Assembly: GCF_003667445.1 (NCBI RefSeq) | Contig: NZ_RCTF01000003.1 | Coordinates: 186,001-250,000 of the forward strand | Origin: Xanthobacter tagetidis | GTDB lineage: Bacteria; Pseudomonadota; Alphaproteobacteria; Rhizobiales; Xanthobacteraceae | Direction of reading: 5' to 3' | DNA length: 64,000 nt | Shown: positions 38,062 through 49,757 of the stretch, one piece after another | How positions within the stretch are numbered: the first letter of the stretch is position 1 | Layout: each line of letters starts with the position of its first letter | Notes under the pieces: generated by a model | The model's input: the letters and a program-made list of their open reading frames with translations, nothing else | Databases searched by the model: none | What the model was told of the DNA's origin: nothing | Translations under genes and position numbers: made by a program

Positions 38062-38616
38062 ATGGCCGGCAGCGTCAACAAGGTGATCCTGATCGGCAAT
38101 CTGGGGCGCGACCCGGAGGTGCGCGCATTCCAGAGCGGCGGGCGGGTCTGCAACCTGCGCATCGCCACCTCGGAAAGCTGGCGCGACAAGGCTTCCGGCG
38201 AGCGCAAGGACCGCACCGAGTGGCACCAGGTCTCGATCTACAACGAGAACCTCATCGGTGTGGCCGAGCGGTTCCTGAAGAAGGGCTCGAAGGTCTATAT
38301 CGAGGGCCAGCTCGAGACCCGCAAGTATGAGAAGGACGGGCGCGACGTCTATACCACCGAGGTGGTGCTGCGGCCCTATCGCGGCGAGCTGACGCTGCTG
38401 GATTCCCGCGGCAGCGAGGCCGGTGGCGGCGGTGGCGACGACTACGGCGGCGGCTCGGATTTCGGCTCCTCCAGCCCCATGGGCGGTGGTGGCGGTGGTG
38501 GTGGCGGCTATGGCGGCGGCGGCCGGCGCTCGGGTCCGTCCGGCGGTGGCTCGGGTGGCGGCGGTGGCGGCGGGCGCCCCGTGAGCAGCGACATGGACGA
38601 CGAGATACCGTTCTGA
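38062..38616 (+). CDS. ssb: Single-stranded DNA-binding protein
   Basis: 184-residue SSB. The OB fold covers about residues 1-112, starting MAGSVNKVILIGNLGRDPEV. A long Gly-rich linker (about 115-175) follows, and the acidic tip DDEIPF at the C-terminus is the partner-binding tail for repair and replication proteins. GAGGGAGG lies upstream of the ATG. Divergent uvrA and the shared LexA boxes place it in the SOS response. Confidence 0.97.
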   Translation: MAGSVNKVILIGNLGRDPEVRAFQSGGRVCNLRIATSESWRDKASGERKDRTEWHQVSIYNENLIGVAERFLKKGSKVYIEGQLETRKYEKDGRDVYTTEVVLRPYRGELTLLDSRGSEAGGGGGDDYGGGSDFGSSSPMGGGGGGGGGYGGGGRRSGPSGGGSGGGGGGGRPVSSDMDDEIPF

Positions 38617-39102
38617 TCGCAGCGTCGGGCAGGTCCCCCGCGGTCTTTCAGTGCGGTTCCGGTGCCTGCGACGGGGCGCCACGTTCCCTCTCCCGCTTGC
38701 CCCTCTCCCGCTTGCGGGAGGGAGGGGGAGGCGGAAGGGGCGTCCGAAGGACGTCGCACCACGCTTCACCGCCGAGCCCTGCCCTCAGCGTCCCCAGGTG
38801 GCACACAGGCCCGATCCGGGCGCTCCAGGCGGAGGTGCCGCCTGCGCCGCGCCCCGGTGGCGGTGGCGGGATGTGGTAATGGGCGACGGTGCCGCGTCCG
38901 TCTTGCGCCGGTGCGCCGGGCCGGTTTTTCGGCCGGTTTGACGCAAAAGGGTCAAGATTGCTGACCAGGTCCGGAGCGGTTGCGAATAAGTCATTGAAAT
39001 ATAATGTGGAATTGGGGCGGTATCCGCGCGCTTTCGCTGGCGTCGGAAAGGTGAATCGGCTAGAAGTTCGGCACCTTGTGACTTGAAGGCGAGTGTTTCC
39101 TT
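38617..39102. other. 486-bp region between ssb and gyrA
   Basis: Contains a repeat element (38686-38729), then GC-rich sequence, then an AT-richer stretch from about 38940 with TATAAT at 39000-39005, about 100 bp before gyrA. The best upstream TTGCGA (38980-38985) is only 14 bp away, so the promoter assignment is weak. No gene was recognised. Confidence 0.5.
38686..38729. repeat. CCCTCTCCC-type repeat with 15-bp tandem duplication
   Basis: CCCTCTCCCGCTTGC occurs twice head to tail (38686-38700, 38701-38715), followed by GGGAGGGAGGGGG, which can pair with either copy. Related sequences lie at 49691 and 62852. This is a common intergenic palindrome in proteobacteria and may end ssb transcription. 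Confidence 0.75.
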
Positions 39103-41856
39103 TTGGCCGACCCCGAGACGCCGAACAGCGGCGGCGAGCTGCCCTCCGATATCAAGCCCGTTTCCATCACGGACGAGCTGTCGCGGTCCTATCTCGATTA
39201 CGCCATGAGCGTGATCGTGGCCCGCGCGCTGCCGGATGTGCGCGACGGCCTGAAGCCGGTGCACCGGCGCATCCTGTTCTCGATGCACGAGAACGGGTAC
39301 GAGTGGAACAAGCAGTACCGCAAGTCGGCCCGCGTGGTCGGCGACGTGATCGGTAAGTACCATCCCCACGGCGACCAGTCGGTCTATGACGCCTTGGTGC
39401 GCATGGCGCAGACCTTCGCCATGCGGGTGCCGCTGGTGGACGGGCAGGGCAATTTCGGCTCGGTGGACGGCGACGCCCCGGCGGCCATGCGCTACACCGA
39501 GGTGCGCCTCGAAAAGGTAACCGGCTCCCTGCTGGACGACCTCGACAAGGACACTGTCGACTTCCAGGAAAACTACGACAACACCGAGCGGGAACCCGCC
39601 GTGCTGCCGGCCAAGTTCCCGAACCTCTTGGTGAACGGCGCGGGCGGCATCGCGGTGGGCATGGCCACCAACATTCCGCCGCACAATCTCGGCGAGGTCA
39701 TCGACGTCACCATTGCGCTGCTCGACGATCCGGCTTTGGAGCCCGAGGCGCTGCTCGATATTTTGCCGGGACCGGATTTTCCCACCGGCGCGCTGATCCT
39801 CGGCCGCACCGGCATCCGCCAGGCCTATCTGACCGGCCGCGGCTCCGTGCTCATGCGCGCGCGCGCCACCATCGAGAGCCTGCGCAAGGACCGCGAGGCG
39901 ATCATCGTCACCGAGATCCCCTACCAGGTGAACAAGGCCACCATGGTGGAGAAGATCGCCGAGCTGGTGCGCGAGAAGCGCCTGGAAGGCATCTCCGAGA
40001 TCCGCGACGAGAGCGACCGCGACGGCATGCGCGTGGTGTTCGAGATCAAGCGCGACGCCCAGGCGGACGTGGTTCTGAACAACCTCTTCCGCCAGACCGT
40101 GCTGCAGACCTCGTTCGGCGTGAACATGGTGGCACTGTCCGGCGGCAAGCCAGGCGTGCTGGCCCTGCACGACATCCTCACCGCCTTCATCGCCTTCCGC
40201 GAGGAGGTGATAAGCCGGCGAACCAAATTCCTGCTCAAGAAGGCCCGAGACCGCGCCCACGTGCTCGTCGGGCTCGCCATTGCGGTCGCCAATATCGACG
40301 AGGTGATCCGGCTGATCCGCACCGCGCCTGATCCCGCGACCGCCCGCGAGTCGCTGATGGGTCGTGATTGGCCGGCTAAGGACATGGCGCCCCTGATCGC
40401 CCTGATCGCCGATCCGCGCCACGCGCTGCGTGCCGACGGCACCTATCGCCTGTCCGAAGTGCAGGCGCGCGCGATCCTCGATCTGCGCCTCCAGCGCCTG
40501 ACCGCGCTCGGCCGCGACGAGATCGCCGAGGAACTGGACAAGCTCGCCGCCGAGATCGCCGACTATCTGGAGATCCTCGCCAGCCGCCCGCGCATGCGCG
40601 GCATCATCCGCGACGAGCTGCTGGCCATCAAAGCCGAGTTCGGCACGCCGCGGCGCACCGAGATCGTCGAGGGCTTCGGCGACCTGGAGGACGAGGACCT
40701 GATCCAGCGCGAGGAGATGGTGGTCACCGTCTCCCACGCCGGCTACGTCAAGCGCGTGCCGCTCTCCACCTACCGGGCGCAGCGGCGCGGCGGCAAGGGC
40801 CGCTCGGCCATGCAGACGCGGGAGGAGGATTTCGTCACCCGCCTGTTCGTCGCCTCCACCCACGCGCCGGTGCTGTTCTTCTCGTCCAAGGGACAGGTCT
40901 ACAAGATGAAGGTGTGGCGCCTCCCGCTGGCGGCGCCCCAGGCGCGCGGCAAGGCGTTCATCAACATCCTGCCGCTGGACGCCGACGAGCGCATCACCTC
41001 CGTGGTGCTGTTGCCCGAGGAGAAGGACGCGGACGAGCGCCTGCAGATCATGTTCGCCACCACCGGCGGCACGGTGCGGCGCAACGCGCTGACCGACTTC
41101 CAGCAGGTGAACCGCAACGGCAAGATCGCCATGAAGCTCGCCGAGGGCGAGGCGATCGCCGACGTGGCGCTGTGCACCGAGGACGACGACGTGCTGCTCA
41201 CCACGGCCGCCGGCGCCTGCATCCGCTTCCCCGCCACCGAGGTGCGCCTGTTCAAGGGCCGCGACAGCGTCGGGGTGCGCGGCATCCGCCTGGAGGAGGG
41301 CGACCGCATCATCTCCATGGCCATCATCCGCCATGTGGACTCGCCCGCTGACGAGCGGCTCGCTTACATCAAGCGCCGCCGCGCCATCGCCGGCGAGACC
41401 GCCGAGGTGGTGGAGGCGGAGGCCGAGGAGGGGGCGAGCGGCAACGGCCAGCTCAGCCAGGAGCGCTACGCGCAGATGAGCGCGCTGGAGCAGTTCATCC
41501 TCACCGTGTCCGAGAACGGCTACGGCAAGCGCACCTCGTCCTACGAATACCGGGTCACCGGCCGCGGCGGAAAGGGCATCGTCGCCATGGCGGTGAACGA
41601 GCGCAACGGCCGCCTCATCGCCTCCTTCCCGGTGGAGGACCAGGACCAGATCATGCTCGTCACAGACGGCGGCCAGCTCATCCGCTGCCCGGTGGAGGGC
41701 ATCCGCATCGTCGGCCGCGGCAGCCAGGGCGTCATCGTGTTCGACACCGCCGAGGGCGAGCGCGTGGTCTCGGTGGAGCACATCAGCGACGACGGCACCG
41801 AAGCCGGCGGCGAGGAGGCCGGCGAGGCCGGCACGGAGGGCGGGGGCGAGGCATGA
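39103..41856 (+). CDS. gyrA: DNA gyrase subunit A
   Basis: 917-residue type II topoisomerase subunit that cuts and rejoins DNA to introduce negative supercoils with GyrB. The catalytic tyrosine is in [13 protein letters not shown]. The C-terminal beta-pinwheel carries the gyrase box-like QRRGGKG segment ([13 protein letters not shown]). In the quinolone-resistance region the sequence is [17 protein letters not shown], so the residue equal to E. coli Ser83 is Gln. The C-terminal tail is acidic and Gly-rich. TTG at 39103 (after AAGGCGAG) is the only reasonable start. The stop overlaps the LysE-family gene (ATGA). Confidence 0.97.
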   Translation: MADPETPNSGGELPSDIKPVSITDELSRSYLDYAMSVIVARALPDVRDGLKPVHRRILFSMHENGYEWNKQYRKSARVVGDVIGKYHPHGDQSVYDALVRMAQTFAMRVPLVDGQGNFGSVDGDAPAAMRYTEVRLEKVTGSLLDDLDKDTVDFQENYDNTEREPAVLPAKFPNLLVNGAGGIAVGMATNIPPHNLGEVIDVTIALLDDPALEPEALLDILPGPDFPTGALILGRTGIRQAYLTGRGSVLMRARATIESLRKDREAIIVTEIPYQVNKATMVEKIAELVREKRLEGISEIRDESDRDGMRVVFEIKRDAQADVVLNNLFRQTVLQTSFGVNMVALSGGKPGVLALHDILTAFIAFREEVISRRTKFLLKKARDRAHVLVGLAIAVANIDEVIRLIRTAPDPATARESLMGRDWPAKDMAPLIALIADPRHALRADGTYRLSEVQARAILDLRLQRLTALGRDEIAEELDKLAAEIADYLEILASRPRMRGIIRDELLAIKAEFGTPRRTEIVEGFGDLEDEDLIQREEMVVTVSHAGYVKRVPLSTYRAQRRGGKGRSAMQTREEDFVTRLFVASTHAPVLFFSSKGQVYKMKVWRLPLAAPQARGKAFINILPLDADERITSVVLLPEEKDADERLQIMFATTGGTVRRNALTDFQQVNRNGKIAMKLAEGEAIADVALCTEDDDVLLTTAAGACIRFPATEVRLFKGRDSVGVRGIRLEEGDRIISMAIIRHVDSPADERLAYIKRRRAIAGETAEVVEAEAEEGASGNGQLSQERYAQMSALEQFILTVSENGYGKRTSSYEYRVTGRGGKGIVAMAVNERNGRLIASFPVEDQDQIMLVTDGGQLIRCPVEGIRIVGRGSQGVIVFDTAEGERVVSVEHISDDGTEAGGEEAGEAGTEGGGEA

Positions 41857-42464
41857 TCCCGGCCGAGAGCCTCGCCATCTTCGTCCTCGCGTCGCTGGCG
41901 CTCGCCGCGACGCCGGGGCCGAACGTGGCTCTCATCGTCGGCACCTCGCTCAAGCATGGCCGGCGCGCCGGCATCCTCACCGCCATGGGCGTCAATGTGG
42001 GCGTCATCGTCCAGCTGGCTCTGGTGTCGGCGGGCTTGGCCTATGTGGTGGAGGCGTTCTCGCGCCATTTCGATCTGGTGCGCTATGCCGGCGCGGCCTA
42101 TCTCGTGTTCCTCGCCATCCAGCAATGGCGCCATGCGGGCGAGGGGGCCGACATGCCGGCGCCTTCGGCGCGGGCGGCCTTCGGGCGCGGCCTCGCGGTC
42201 GCCTTCGCCAATCCGAAGACGCTGCTGTTCCACGCCGCCTTCCTGCCCCAGTTCGTGACCGACGTTCAGGATCCGGTGCCGCAGATCGCGCTGCTGGCGG
42301 CCATCTTCGCCGCCATCGCGCTCGCCTCCGATACCTTGTGGGCGGTGGTGGCAGACCATGCCCGCACCGCCTTGAAGGGCCGCTTCACGCGGCTCGCCGA
42401 CCGCGTCTCCGCCGGCATCCTCCTCGGCGGCGCCGCGATTCTGCTGGCCGCCGGCCGGCGCTGA
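41853..42464 (+). CDS. LysE/RhtB-family amino acid exporter
   Basis: 203-residue membrane protein with about six helices. The N-terminal family motif [19 protein letters not shown] and [15 protein letters not shown] is present, as is the mid-protein [17 protein letters not shown]. LysE-type proteins export amino acids or related metabolites by secondary transport; the substrate is not predictable. The ATG overlaps the gyrA stop by four bases, so translation is coupled to gyrA, an unrelated gene; this is probably chance tight packing. Confidence 0.93.
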   Translation: MIPAESLAIFVLASLALAATPGPNVALIVGTSLKHGRRAGILTAMGVNVGVIVQLALVSAGLAYVVEAFSRHFDLVRYAGAAYLVFLAIQQWRHAGEGADMPAPSARAAFGRGLAVAFANPKTLLFHAAFLPQFVTDVQDPVPQIALLAAIFAAIALASDTLWAVVADHARTALKGRFTRLADRVSAGILLGGAAILLAAGRR

Positions 42465-42629
42465 GGCCCGGGGTCCGGCGCCGGGTGCGGACCCGCGCCG
42501 CGCATGGCCGGAAGCGGAGCTCTGCGCCCTGCCGGCTGGGCGGCGGAGCGGGGGGATGATATCCACCGGACTGTGGCGGCGCGTCGCAGCCGGCACCCTG
42601 CCTGCCCCCTTCGTGAAAGTCCGGCCCGC

Positions 42630-43394
42630 GTGACCCTGCCGATCGGAAATCTCGCCCCGCCTCCCGCGCCGGCGCCGGAGCGCCATCACTCGACGCTGGG
42701 CTGGTTCGGCCGCGGTTTCGTCGAAGGATTGCGCTCGGTGGCGACCATGATGCTGCTGGGCAGCTTCATCGGCTTCGGGGCGCTGCTGGAAGGGGTCGGC
42801 TTCCCGCTGGTGGCGGGGATGGTGTCCACCATGCTGATCTGGGCGCTGCCGGCGCAGGTCATCCTGATCGGCGGCGTGGTCTCGGGCACGGCGCTCCCGG
42901 CCGTGGCGCTGGCGGTGACGCTGTCCTCCATCCGCCTCCTGCCCATGGTGGTCTCGATCGCGCCCTATATGCGCGGGCCGCGGCGCAACCTCCTCGCCGA
43001 GGCGGCCTGCGCCCATTTCGTCGCCATGACCATGTGGGTGGAGGGCCTGCGGCTGCTGCCCAGGATCCCCGGCGAGGGCCGCGTGCCCTACACGCTCGGC
43101 CTCGGCAGCGGCTATGTGGCCATATCGGGCGCGGGCACGCTCGTGGGCTATGCGCTCGCCGGCAGCGTTCCGGGGCCGCTCGCCGCCGGCCTGCTTCTGC
43201 TCACTCCGCTCTCCTTCACCGTGCTGATGGTGCGCAACGCGCGCGGCGCGACCGACTGGCTGGCGCTCGGCGCCGGACTGGCGCTGACCCCGCTGACCAT
43301 GGGTCTTGCGGGCGGGCTCGATCTGATGATCGCCGGGGTCGGCGGCGGCACGCTCGCTTATCTCGTCGGCCGCCGGCTGGAGAAGCGGCGGTGA
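42630..43394 (+). CDS. azlC: Branched-chain amino acid exporter large subunit AzlC
   Basis: 254-residue integral membrane protein of the AzlC family, with helices spanning most of its length. Family features are GRGFVEGLRSVATMMLLGSF near residue 25, LIGGVVSGTALPAVALAVTL, and SSIRLLPMVVSIAPYM. With AzlD it forms an exporter of branched-chain or other amino acids. GTG at 42630 is the likely start; the extension upstream has no similarity. The stop overlaps the azlD start (GTGA). Confidence 0.9.
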   Translation: MTLPIGNLAPPPAPAPERHHSTLGWFGRGFVEGLRSVATMMLLGSFIGFGALLEGVGFPLVAGMVSTMLIWALPAQVILIGGVVSGTALPAVALAVTLSSIRLLPMVVSIAPYMRGPRRNLLAEAACAHFVAMTMWVEGLRLLPRIPGEGRVPYTLGLGSGYVAISGAGTLVGYALAGSVPGPLAAGLLLLTPLSFTVLMVRNARGATDWLALGAGLALTPLTMGLAGGLDLMIAGVGGGTLAYLVGRRLEKRR

Positions 43395-43843
43395 GCGGCT
43401 TTCTCGCGCTCCTGCCCGATGTCGCGGCCCTCGCGGGCGCGCCGGCGACCCTTGCCGCGGCAACGGCGGATGCCGTGGCCCCCGCGGCCCACGGGCCGAA
43501 GCTGCAGATGGACGCCTGGACGGCGGTGCTGATCGTCGTCCTGGTCGGCTTCCTGCCCACCGAGGTGTGGCGCATGCTGGCGCTGATCGCCGGCCGCCAG
43601 GTGGAAGAGGGCAGCGAGGTGTTCCACTGGGTGAAGGCGGTGGCGACGGCGCTGCTCGCCGCCGTGGTGGCGCGCCTCGTGTTCGCGCCCACCGGCCTGA
43701 TCGTGGCGGTGCCGCTCGCCGTGCGGCTCGCCGCTCTCGCCGGCGGTGTGCTCGGCTTCTATGCGGTGCGCCGCTCGGTGTTCGCCGGCGTGGTGGTCGG
43801 CGAACTCATCCTGATCGCCGCGGCGACCTATTACCTGCCCTGA
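43391..43843 (+). CDS. azlD: AzlD-domain small subunit
   Basis: 150-residue membrane protein. The AzlD domain is in the C-terminal 105 residues (WTAVLIVVLVGFLPTEVWRM and three further helices). The first 40 residues form an extra Ala-rich hydrophobic region, longer than in the usual 100-residue AzlD. GTG start overlaps the azlC stop, showing coupling. It is the small partner of AzlC in amino acid export. Confidence 0.88.
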   Translation: MSGFLALLPDVAALAGAPATLAAATADAVAPAAHGPKLQMDAWTAVLIVVLVGFLPTEVWRMLALIAGRQVEEGSEVFHWVKAVATALLAAVVARLVFAPTGLIVAVPLAVRLAALAGGVLGFYAVRRSVFAGVVVGELILIAAATYYLP

Positions 43844-43875
43844 TCTGTTTGCCCTGATCGCGCCGGCCGGCCTTC

Positions 43876-45858
43876 TCAGGTGCCCACCTTGCCGCCGCCG
43901 ATGCGCGTGATGGCGACCACCGCGGGGCGCGGCGGCATGCCGTCCGCGAAGTCGGGCCAACGGGTGGAGGGGTCGTCGAAGGTGGAGACGCGCCCGTCCT
44001 CGCTCTCGCCCGGATGCTGCACGGCGACGAAGAAGGTGGTGTCGTCGGGCGTGAAATAGGGCCCGCACATCTCGGCGCCGATCGGCACCGAGAAGAAGCG
44101 CTTGGCGGTGCCGCGCCCCGGCCCCTCGGTCTCCACGCCCCACACGCCGTCGGTGCGGCCGGTGGCGGCGCGGGAATTGCCGTCGGTGGCGACCCACAGG
44201 CGCCCGGCGTGGTCCACCGCGCAATTGTCGGGGTTGGCGAACCAGCCGTGCGCGGAGGTCGCGGGCGAAAAGGTGGCGCCCACCTCGGCGATGCGCGGGT
44301 CGCCGCAGCGCACCAGCACCTCCCAGGCGAAGGCGCGGCCGGCATGGTCGCCGTCCTTCGGCGTGATCTCGACGATGTGGCCGAACACGTTCTTCGCCCG
44401 CGGATTGGCGCCGTCCACCTCGGCCTCGGTGCGGGTGTCGTTGGCGGTGAGCATCACATAGACCTTGCCGGTGACCGGGTTCACCTCCACGTCCTCGGGC
44501 CGGTCCATCTTGGTGGCGCCGAGCAGCGACGAAGCGAGGCGCGCATGCACCACCACGTCCGCCTGGCTGGCGAAGCCCTTCTCGGCGGTGAGCGGGCCTT
44601 CGCCCTGGACCAGCGGACGCCATTCGCCGGTGCCGTCGGCGTTGAACACCGCGACGGCGAGCGTCCCGGCATCAAGGATGTCGCGGTTCGCGGCCGGGTT
44701 GGCCTGGTCCACCCTGGCGTCGGTGACGAAGCGGTAGACGTGCTCCATCTTCTGGTCGTCGCCCTGGTAGATCACATAGCGCCCGTCGGCGTTGACGATG
44801 CCCGCCGCGCCCTCGTGCTTGAAGCGGCCCATGGCGGTGCGCTTCTTGGGGGTGGAGGCGGGATCGAACGGGTCGATCTCCACCACCCAGCCGAAGCGGT
44901 TGGCCTCGTTGGGCTCCTTCTGCATGTCGAAGCGCTCGTGGTGGCGCCCCCAGGCGAAGGCGTTGCCCGGCAGGCCGAAGCGCTTCAGCGCCTCCGGGTC
45001 GGCAAGGCCCTCGCGCGTGCCGGAGAAGTAGTAGTTGAAATTTTCCTCGCAGGTCAGCCAGGTGCCCCAGGGGGTGATGCCCCCGGCGCAATTGTTGAGC
45101 ATGCCCTTCACGTTGCGCCCGTCCGGGTCGGCGCCGGTGCGCAGCCGCGCGTCGCCGGCGGCGGGGCCGGTCAGCGCCATGGGGGTCTCGGCGGTGATGC
45201 GGCGGGCGTATGCCGAGCCCGGCACCACGTGCCAGCCGTCCGGGGAGCGGCGGATCTCGATCACCGTCCCGCCATGGGCCGCCATCTCGATGTCCACCAG
45301 TTCCCGCGCCATCAGCGCGAAGCCGTTCTTCGGCGTCTGCGGGACCATGCCGGGGAACATGAGTTCCTCGTTGGTGTACTCGTGGTTCACCACCAGCAGG
45401 CCGCGGGGCGCGCCGTCCGCCGCGGCGGGCAGCGGGATGAAGCCGATGAAGTCGTTGTTGTAGCCGAACTGCTGCGCCTGCGCGGCGGCGGTCTGCGCCT
45501 TCGGGTCGAAGGCGGGCGCGCCGGGCAGCACCGGGTCGCCCCAAGCGATCAGCACCTTGGCGAGGTGGCCCTCGGCCACATGGATGGTCTCGTCGGGCGC
45601 GGCGGTCAGCTCGGGGAAGGGGAAGCGCGCCAGCTCGTCCGCCGCCTCGGCGCGCCCGGCGGCGGCGAGCGCCAGCGGCGAGACGGTGGCCGAGATGGCC
45701 GCGACGCCGAGCAGGCCCTTCAGCAGATCGCGCCGGCCGAAGCGGGCCGCCACCACGTCGCCGAAGGTCGGCGCGCCGGCGGGGCTCGCCGCGACGTCGT
45801 CGCCGGCCTCGCGGGCGCGGGCGGTGGGCAGGAAGAAGGCCGGCTTGCTGTGGTCCAT
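43876..45858 (-). CDS. phoX: PhoX-family alkaline phosphatase-like protein
   Basis: 660-residue secreted protein of the PhoX family, calcium- and iron-dependent phosphatases used in phosphate scavenging. A twin-arginine signal (FGRRDLLKGLLGVAAISATV) lies at about residues 38-65. PhoX-family sequences present include GGITPWGTWLTCEENFNYYF, YVIYQGDDQKMEHVYRFV, and DRPEDVEVNPVTGKVYV. The active-site Cys, Glu and Arg residues fit GTWLTCEEN. The ATG at 45858 precedes the long Tat n-region. It is convergent with azlD and is downstream of the glnA terminators, so it is separately expressed. Confidence 0.93.
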   Translation of the reverse strand: MDHSKPAFFLPTARAREAGDDVAASPAGAPTFGDVVAARFGRRDLLKGLLGVAAISATVSPLALAAAGRAEAADELARFPFPELTAAPDETIHVAEGHLAKVLIAWGDPVLPGAPAFDPKAQTAAAQAQQFGYNNDFIGFIPLPAAADGAPRGLLVVNHEYTNEELMFPGMVPQTPKNGFALMARELVDIEMAAHGGTVIEIRRSPDGWHVVPGSAYARRITAETPMALTGPAAGDARLRTGADPDGRNVKGMLNNCAGGITPWGTWLTCEENFNYYFSGTREGLADPEALKRFGLPGNAFAWGRHHERFDMQKEPNEANRFGWVVEIDPFDPASTPKKRTAMGRFKHEGAAGIVNADGRYVIYQGDDQKMEHVYRFVTDARVDQANPAANRDILDAGTLAVAVFNADGTGEWRPLVQGEGPLTAEKGFASQADVVVHARLASSLLGATKMDRPEDVEVNPVTGKVYVMLTANDTRTEAEVDGANPRAKNVFGHIVEITPKDGDHAGRAFAWEVLVRCGDPRIAEVGATFSPATSAHGWFANPDNCAVDHAGRLWVATDGNSRAATGRTDGVWGVETEGPGRGTAKRFFSVPIGAEMCGPYFTPDDTTFFVAVQHPGESEDGRVSTFDDPSTRWPDFADGMPPRPAVVAITRIGGGKVGT

Positions 45859-45959
45859 GGCTGGCGTCCGCCGTCTCGGGGGGAGATCGGCGGCAAGCCT
45901 AGGCTTGGCCCGTGACACGCGGTTGAAGGTGCACGGCGCAGGCAGAGGCGCAAACAAAA

Positions 45960-45981
45960 GGGGCGCCCGGATGGGCGCCCC
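45960..45981 (-). terminator. Intrinsic terminator downstream of glnA
   Basis: A perfect 9-bp stem GGGGCGCCC/GGGCGCCCC with a GGAT loop. On the minus strand it is followed by CTTTTGTTTG. It lies 62 bp after the glnA stop and is the stronger of two hairpins there. Confidence 0.8.
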
Positions 45982-46007
45982 AGTTGGGAGAGATCCATGA
46001 AGACCGT

Positions 46008-46033
46008 GGGCGGCCCGGCGGACCGGGCCGCCC
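46008..46033 (-). terminator. Stem-loop just downstream of glnA
   Basis: A perfect 11-bp stem GGGCGGCCCGG/CCGGGCCGCCC with CGGA loop, ten bases after the glnA stop. It has no T-tract and may protect the mRNA 3' end or back up the terminator at 45960. Confidence 0.65.
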
Positions 46034-46042
46034 GAAGGCGCA

Positions 46043-47458
<1,416 letters not shown>

Positions 47459-47512
47459 GAGAGGGTCTACCTTTCTTCGATCAGCAGTGAAATTGGGCGA
47501 GGAAGGGAAAAA

Positions 47513-47926
<414 letters not shown>

Positions 47927-48070
47927 TCAGGCTCCATGGCCCGCGCGGCCCGTCTCCCGCCGTGGAGCGCAATTATGCACATGCGGTAATCAGGTTGAGT
48001 AAATTTTAGGCGAAATTTTCCCGGCGGCGGGCAGCCGCCTGGATATGAACTAGGCAGGCGGGAGCTGGAT

Positions 48071-49561
48071 GTGGGCTGTGAGCTGCTAGAACCCTCCGAA
48101 ATGGCGCGCGCGGACGCTTTCGCCGTGCAAATGGGCACGCCTTCCCTGACGCTCATGGAGCGCGCGGGCACCGCTGTCGCGGACGTTGTGGCGCGCAGTC
48201 CCCTCGCCACCCGCGTGCTGGTGCTGTGCGGGCCGGGCAACAATGGCGGCGACGGCTTCGTCGCCGCGCGCATCCTCGCCCAGCGCGGCTTCCGGGTGCG
48301 CCTCGCGCTGCTGGGCGATCGCGACCGCCTGTCGGGCGACGCCGCCGCGGTGGCGCGCCAGTGGAAGTGGGCGGTGGACGAGCCGGCGGCGGTGGACCTC
48401 GCCGCCTGCGACCTCATCGTCGACGCGCTGTTCGGCGCGGGGCTCGCCCGCGACCTCGATGGCGCCGCCAGGGCGCTGGTGGAGCGCATGGCGGCGGCGG
48501 GGCGGCCCATCGTCGCCGTGGACCTGCCCTCGGGCCTCGACGGCGTCACCGGCCAGGTGCGCGGCGCGGCCGCGCCGGCGCGCGAGACCGTCACCTTCTT
48601 CCGCCGCAAGCCGGGCCACCTGCTGGAGCCGGGCCGCGCGCTGTGCGGCAAGGTGCGGGTGGCCGACATCGGCATCCCGGAGGATGCCATCGCCGCGGTG
48701 CGGCCCACCGCCTTCGTCAACGGACCCGCCGCCTGGCAGCATGCCTTCCCGCGCCCTGCGGCCGAAGGCCACAAGTATGACCGCGGCCATGCGGTTGTCG
48801 TGAGCGGGGAGGCCTGGACCTCGGGCGCCGCCCGGCTCTGCGCGCGCGGCGCGCTGCGGGCCGGCGCGGGGCTCGTGACGCTCGCCTGCCCGGCGAGCGT
48901 GCTGCCGCTCCAGGCCGCCTCCTACGCCGCCATCATGACCCGCGAGGCGCCGGACGCGCGCGCCCTTGCGCATCTGCTGGAGGACGCGCGGCTCCATACC
49001 GTGGCGCTCGGCCCGGGTCTCGGGGCCGGGGAGGAGACGCGGCGCCGGGTCGCGGCGGCGGCGCCCGGGCGCCGGCTGGTGCTCGACGCGGACGCTCTCA
49101 CCTCCTTCGCCGGAGAGGCGGATGCGCTGGCGGCGCTGCTGGCGGGGGCGGAGTGCGCCGTCATCACGCCGCATGCGGGCGAGTTCGCGCGCCTGTTCGC
49201 CGGCGCCGAGGCGGTGCTCGGGGCGCCGTCCAAGCTCGCGGCGGCGCGCGCGGCGGCGCGCCTCGTCGGCGCGGTGGTGGTGCTCAAGGGGCCGGACACG
49301 GTGGTGGCCGCCCCGGACGGGCGCGCCATGATCGCCGAGAACGCCCCGCCGTTCCTCGCCACGGCGGGGGCGGGCGACGTGCTCGCGGGCTTTGCCGCCG
49401 GCCTCCTGGCCCAGGGCATGCCGGCCTTCGAGGCGGCGGGCGCGGCGGTGTGGCTGCACGGCGAGGCGGCGCGCGAGGCCGGCCCCGGCCTCATCGCCGA
49501 CGACCTGCCCGAGGCGCTGCGCGCGGTCTATGGCCGCCTGTTCGCCCAGCTTGCGGGATGA
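48071..49561 (+). CDS. nnr: Bifunctional NAD(P)H-hydrate epimerase/dehydratase
   Basis: 496-residue repair enzyme for damaged NAD(P)H. The N-terminal epimerase (YjeF_N, about residues 1-215) has VLCGPGNNGGDGFVAARIL and DLPSGLDGVTG. The C-terminal ADP-dependent dehydratase (about 235-496) has the ribokinase-like signature ATAGAGDVLAGFAAGLLAQG and ITPHAGEFARLF. GTG at 48071, six bases after GGGAG, is the best start. It is divergent from glnB and otherwise alone. Confidence 0.95.
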   Translation: MGCELLEPSEMARADAFAVQMGTPSLTLMERAGTAVADVVARSPLATRVLVLCGPGNNGGDGFVAARILAQRGFRVRLALLGDRDRLSGDAAAVARQWKWAVDEPAAVDLAACDLIVDALFGAGLARDLDGAARALVERMAAAGRPIVAVDLPSGLDGVTGQVRGAAAPARETVTFFRRKPGHLLEPGRALCGKVRVADIGIPEDAIAAVRPTAFVNGPAAWQHAFPRPAAEGHKYDRGHAVVVSGEAWTSGAARLCARGALRAGAGLVTLACPASVLPLQAASYAAIMTREAPDARALAHLLEDARLHTVALGPGLGAGEETRRRVAAAAPGRRLVLDADALTSFAGEADALAALLAGAECAVITPHAGEFARLFAGAEAVLGAPSKLAAARAAARLVGAVVVLKGPDTVVAAPDGRAMIAENAPPFLATAGAGDVLAGFAAGLLAQGMPAFEAAGAAVWLHGEAAREAGPGLIADDLPEALRAVYGRLFAQLAG

Positions 49562-49690
49562 CGCGCGCGGCGGTGGCGGGCAGGCCGGATCAGGGCCGCG
49601 AAGCCCTCACCCCAACTCTCTACCCGCCGGGCGCGCGCGAACGGGGCGGCGGCGCGTTCTTCGCGGCGACCTGCGAAAGCCGGGCGCTTT

Positions 49691-49712
49691 CCCTCTCCCC
49701 GGCGGGGAGAGG
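49691..49712. repeat. CCCTCTCCC-type palindromic repeat after nnr
   Basis: CCCTCTCCCC followed by GG/CGGGGAGAGGG forms a stem of about 9-10 bp with almost no loop, then GCAGGGTGAGGGGGG. It is related to repeats at 38686 and 62852 and lies in the gap between convergent nnr and the multicopper-oxidase-like gene. Confidence 0.7.
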
Positions 49713-49757
49713 GCAGGGTGAGGGGGGAAGGCCGCGGGCGGCGGCGATCCCGCGTCC

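Noticed and set aside
38980..39005. Sigma-70-type gyrA promoter TTGCGA and TATAAT
   Set aside because: The spacer is only 14 bp, too short for confidence; recorded only in the gap entry.
38785..41781. A 998-residue minus-strand open frame covering gyrA
   Set aside because: Shadow of gyrA produced by high GC at third codon positions.
47975..47992. NtrC site upstream of the glnB promoter
   Set aside because: The dyad GCGCAATTATGCAC is imperfect against the GCAC-N-GTGC consensus; mentioned but not called.
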